The notes under the pieces were generated by a model. The model worked only from the letters and a program-made list of their open reading frames with translations, did not search any database and had not been told where the DNA came from. DNA of 6,769 nt from Atopobiaceae bacterium (GTDB lineage: Bacteria; Actinomycetota; Coriobacteriia; Coriobacteriales; Atopobiaceae). This document shows positions 5,369 to 6,769 of this stretch, one piece after another (position 1 is the first letter of the stretch; every line of letters begins with the position of its first letter). Both the position numbers and the translations under genes were made by a program. The DNA lies in assembly GCA_017460265.1 (NCBI GenBank), contig JAFUBJ010000298.1, forward strand, positions 1 to 6,769, read 5' to 3'.

Positions 5369-6022
5369 ATGGCTGGGGACAGCTGGTCAACCGTCGACCG
5401 TCTCAACCGTCCGTACAATCTCGGGGACTCCGACTTTTGCTTCTACTATCTCAGGTATACGCCATATGCCGGGTACGAACATTCCTACGCGAACCAGGAG
5501 GTAATCAACTATAAGATTCCGATTGGCGGCGCGAATGGTCTTACGAACAAGCCCAGCAGGGCTCCGCACAAGCAGCGGGCGATTGAGAACTACGCCTCTG
5601 CCATTATCGAGTTCATGTCGTCGAAGACCCTCAGGAACACTGGTGAGAGGCTTGTCGATCTAGGAGGACGGGTGGGTATTGTGCCAGCCCCAACCTCGAT
5701 GACCCCGGACGATCCAGAGTTCGATGACAGGAACGTGAGGACCTGCGATATCGTTTGCGACAGGACGGGGTTCAGGTTCTGCCGGGATGTCGAGACCATG
5801 GAGTTCATCGGTCAGTCTCACTCCCAGGGCACGAGAAGCCCCGAGTTGATCAGGAGCTCGCTCGGAAGGGTTGCCCACGGGTGCGACGGCTGCGAATTCG
5901 TCTTCGTGGTAGATGACGTCCTCACGACTGGTGCCCACTTCGTTGCGATAAAGTCCCTTCTCCAGGAAAGCGGATGCTCGGCACAGGTTTTCGGAATCTT
6001 CTATGCCAAGTCAGAGCTGTAG
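5369..6022 (+). CDS. ComF-like phosphoribosyltransferase-fold protein (probable ShosT-type toxin)
   Basis: This 217-residue protein starts at the ATG at 5369, one base after the previous TGA, which favours coupled translation; there is only a weak GGAAATGG upstream. The frame is also open further back into the DprA-like gene, but that segment (RPSLRRWKW) is plainly antiframe. The PRPP-binding loop is VFVVDDVLTTGAH (178-190), with D182-D183 and T186-T187-G188. The last position is H, where S or T is usual. GIVPAPTS (103-110) resembles the ComF-type segment before the active site. The first ~60 residues are Tyr-rich and not recognised. Type I PRTases exchange a base or similar group on PRPP. 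In ShosTA, as I recall, the PRTase-domain protein is the toxin and the DprA-like partner restrains it; the assignment here rests on gene content alone. Confidence 0.8.
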   Translation: MAGDSWSTVDRLNRPYNLGDSDFCFYYLRYTPYAGYEHSYANQEVINYKIPIGGANGLTNKPSRAPHKQRAIENYASAIIEFMSSKTLRNTGERLVDLGGRVGIVPAPTSMTPDDPEFDDRNVRTCDIVCDRTGFRFCRDVETMEFIGQSHSQGTRSPELIRSSLGRVAHGCDGCEFVFVVDDVLTTGAHFVAIKSLLQESGCSAQVFGIFYAKSEL

Positions 6023-6038
6023 CGCATAACGTGCTATG

Positions 6039-6072
6039 GAGGACGTTTGCTACAGTCATTCTGTAGATCCTC
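6039..6072 (+). terminator. Possible weak terminator after the PRTase gene
   Basis: CTACAG (6050-6055) and CTGTAG (6061-6066) form a 6-bp stem with a 5-base loop. GAGGA (6039-6043) and TCCTC (6068-6072) can extend it across an internal loop. It lies 17 bases after the PRTase stop. Only ATTAGATT follows rather than a real T-run, so termination is plausible but unproven. Confidence 0.35.
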
Positions 6073-6119
6073 ATTAGATTGATGCATTATTCAAAGGCTA
6101 CCATTTCAAGAAGCTGTGC

Positions 6120-6290
6120 ATGATTGCCTGGTTTTCGAGCGGTATGGCGAGTGCGGACGCATACGACTGGCGCGGCGACTCGTATGAGGGTCTGGCGCAG
6201 GCCTACGAGCTCCCCATCCCGACAATAGAGAGCCTTAGGCTGGCGCCAAGCAATAGGACAACTCCTAGGGCAGCCTCCCTTTCTCGATGA
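6120..6290 (+). CDS. Small possible ORF or gene remnant
   Basis: This 56-codon frame from ATG 6120 to TGA 6288-6290 has good GC-ending codons up to about 6245, encoding MIAWFSSGMASADAYDW followed by an acidic, helical-looking EGLAQAYELPIPTIESL stretch. After that the codon quality falls as it enters the 3' end of the convergent HTH gene. The same frame is open upstream from just after the TAG at 6075-6077, and from ATG 6036 before that stop. It could therefore be a remnant of a longer gene with a nonsense mutation. There is no good ribosome binding site at 6120. I do not recognise it; MIAWFSSG only faintly recalls PAPS-reductase-like starts. Confidence 0.25.
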   Translation: MIAWFSSGMASADAYDWRGDSYEGLAQAYELPIPTIESLRLAPSNRTTPRAASLSR

Positions 6291-6489
6291 GCTCCTTGGC
6301 AATCGTCTTCTTGTTGACGCGGATTGAGCGCCCGATATAGATGTGGGGGAGCTCGTTGCACACGTTGAACGCCTTCGATCTTCCGATGCCAAAGACCTCC
6401 TGTAGATCCTTGGGGCTGAGCCACTCAGGCCTGTCGGCTAGGGGAGAGTTGTCCCTCAGCGATGCTACCTTTGCGACTCGTTCGTTCAT
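6265..6489 (-). CDS. Small helix-turn-helix DNA-binding protein, excisionase/AlpA-like
   Basis: This is a 74-residue protein. After a ~20-residue polar N-terminus, residues 22-74 match the winged helix-turn-helix seen in excisionases and AlpA-type regulators (HTH_17-like). WLSPKDLQEVFGIGRSKAF (23-41) is the helix-turn-helix pair, ELPHIYIGRSIRVNK (46-60) is the beta wing, and KTIAKELIEKG is the final helix. Such proteins bind DNA near attachment sites to direct excision by an integrase, or act as small transcription regulators on mobile elements. No integrase lies in the window, so the partner would be outside it. The start is ATG 6489 with GGTGAG about seven bases upstream. Repeats at 6555-6623 lie just upstream of the gene and could be its binding sites. 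Confidence 0.75.
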   Translation of the reverse strand: MNERVAKVASLRDNSPLADRPEWLSPKDLQEVFGIGRSKAFNVCNELPHIYIGRSIRVNKKTIAKELIEKGRLP

Positions 6490-6680
6490 TGAGTTCTCAC
6501 CAGCCTTGCTCGACCATTCAGTTCAGATGGACGGAGCATATGGCAAGTGGGGAAGTGGGTTCTGCTGCGAGCGTCCAACAACTTGCTCTAAGTTGCTCTA
6601 AGGTGCTCGACCACAGAACCCACACCAAATCCTACCGCTGGGACATGAGGTCGGCCACGACCGCACCTGCGTCGGCATAA
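6462..6680 (+). CDS. Doubtful small ORF over the repeat region
   Basis: This 72-codon frame ends in a TAA at 6678-6680. Only its last ~25 codons (about 6604-6677, VLDHRTHTKSYRWDMRS and following) have the GC-ending codon pattern of real genes here; the first part overlaps the HTH gene on the other strand and an inverted repeat. It may be the tail end of a decayed gene. The family is not recognised and no ribosome binding site is seen. Confidence 0.15.
   Translation: MLPLRLVRSLSSHQPCSTIQFRWTEHMASGEVGSAASVQQLALSCSKVLDHRTHTKSYRWDMRSATTAPASA
6555..6623. repeat. Two-part inverted repeat enclosing tandem 10-mers upstream of the HTH gene
   Basis: GTGGGTTCTG (6555-6564) and CAGAACCCAC (6614-6623) are perfect 10-bp arms, with CGAGC (6568-6572) and GCTCG (6605-6609) pairing inside them. 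At the centre are two tandem copies of TTGCTCTAAG (6583-6592 and 6593-6602). The first copy is part of the palindrome CAACTT-GCTCT-AAGTTG (6579-6595), 6-bp arms around 5 bases. That geometry recalls tyrosine-recombinase core sites or operator pairs. It starts 66 bases upstream of the HTH gene's ATG. Confidence 0.6.
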
Positions 6681-6707
6681 CGTTTCTGTTGGTTTGACCT
6701 AAGCGAA

Positions 6708-6756
6708 GGGTCTTCCTAACCTTCGGATTGTCGAGATTCGAAAGAGAGGAAGACCC
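6708..6756. repeat. Inverted repeat ending directly at the start codon of the last gene
   Basis: GGGTCTTCCT (6708-6717) and AGGAAGACCC (6747-6756) are perfect 10-bp arms around 29 bases; TTCG/CGAA (6722-6725/6739-6742) can pair within. The right arm contains the AGGA of the apparent ribosome binding site and stops exactly before the ATG at 6757. In mRNA it could therefore mask initiation. Alternatively the left arm may be the end of an insertion sequence. Confidence 0.6.
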
Positions 6757-6769
6757 ATGGAGAATCTTA
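6757..6769 (+). CDS. Start of a gene running off the right edge (partial)
   Basis: Only ATG and three codons (M-E-N-L) are visible. GAGAGGA (6744-6750) sits six bases before the ATG, a good ribosome binding site. A possible -35 box TTGACC lies at 6694-6699. Too little remains to name a product. A transposase or integrase would fit the surroundings, but this is a guess. Confidence 0.4.

Noticed and set aside
6583..6602. Tandem TTGCTCTAAG copies as a CRISPR remnant
   Set aside because: There are only two abutting copies, with no spacers, the wrong unit length and no cas genes; they are better explained as part of a palindromic site.
6024..6683. Direct 9-bp repeat GCATAACGT at 6024-6032 and 6675-6683, possibly flanking att sites
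   Set aside because: Exact 9-bp repeats are expected many times by chance in a window of this size, and the match does not extend by a single base on either side.

Overview
The window reads as an accessory, mobile-element-rich stretch from a high-GC Gram-positive bacterium. GC-ending codons are strongly preferred, AGG is a common arginine codon, and good AGGAGG-type ribosome binding sites are present. The style fits an actinobacterium, perhaps a gut coriobacterium, but no taxonomic marker is present and that placement is inference. No rRNA, tRNA or CRISPR array was seen.

Layout from left to right. Positions 1-249 hold the 3' end of an unrecognised plus-strand gene. Positions 197-2436 hold a minus-strand gene for an Mrr-type (PD-(D/E)XK) nuclease, split by an intact IS200-type element at 830-1476. 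Removing exactly those 647 bases rejoins one open frame of 530 codons. Positions 2437-2787 are a non-coding gap with three strong hairpins. Positions 2788-4167 (minus) encode a PcfJ-domain protein, a family named from the conjugative plasmid pCF10. Positions 4168-4491 are a divergent intergenic region with a 24-bp near-perfect inverted repeat (22/24) enclosing a second, 10-bp inverted repeat. Positions 4492-5367 and 5369-6022 (plus) form a two-gene operon: a DprA/Smf-like protein without the usual C-terminal winged helix, then a ComF-like phosphoribosyltransferase-fold protein. This pairing matches the composition I recall for the ShosTA toxin-antitoxin/anti-phage system. Positions 6265-6489 (minus) encode a small excisionase/AlpA-like helix-turn-helix protein. 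The right edge (6490-6769) is rich in inverted and tandem repeats and ends with the start of another plus-strand gene at 6757.

Taken together, this looks like part of an integrated mobile element or defence island. It has a transfer-associated gene (PcfJ-like), a probable recombination or regulatory factor (Xis/AlpA-like), a probable two-gene defence module (DprA-like plus PRTase), and a nuclease gene currently silenced by a small transposon. The points most worth a second look are the scarless, potentially reversible IS200 interruption, the ShosTA-like pair, and the compact structured DNA at 4197-4344 and 2630-2769.
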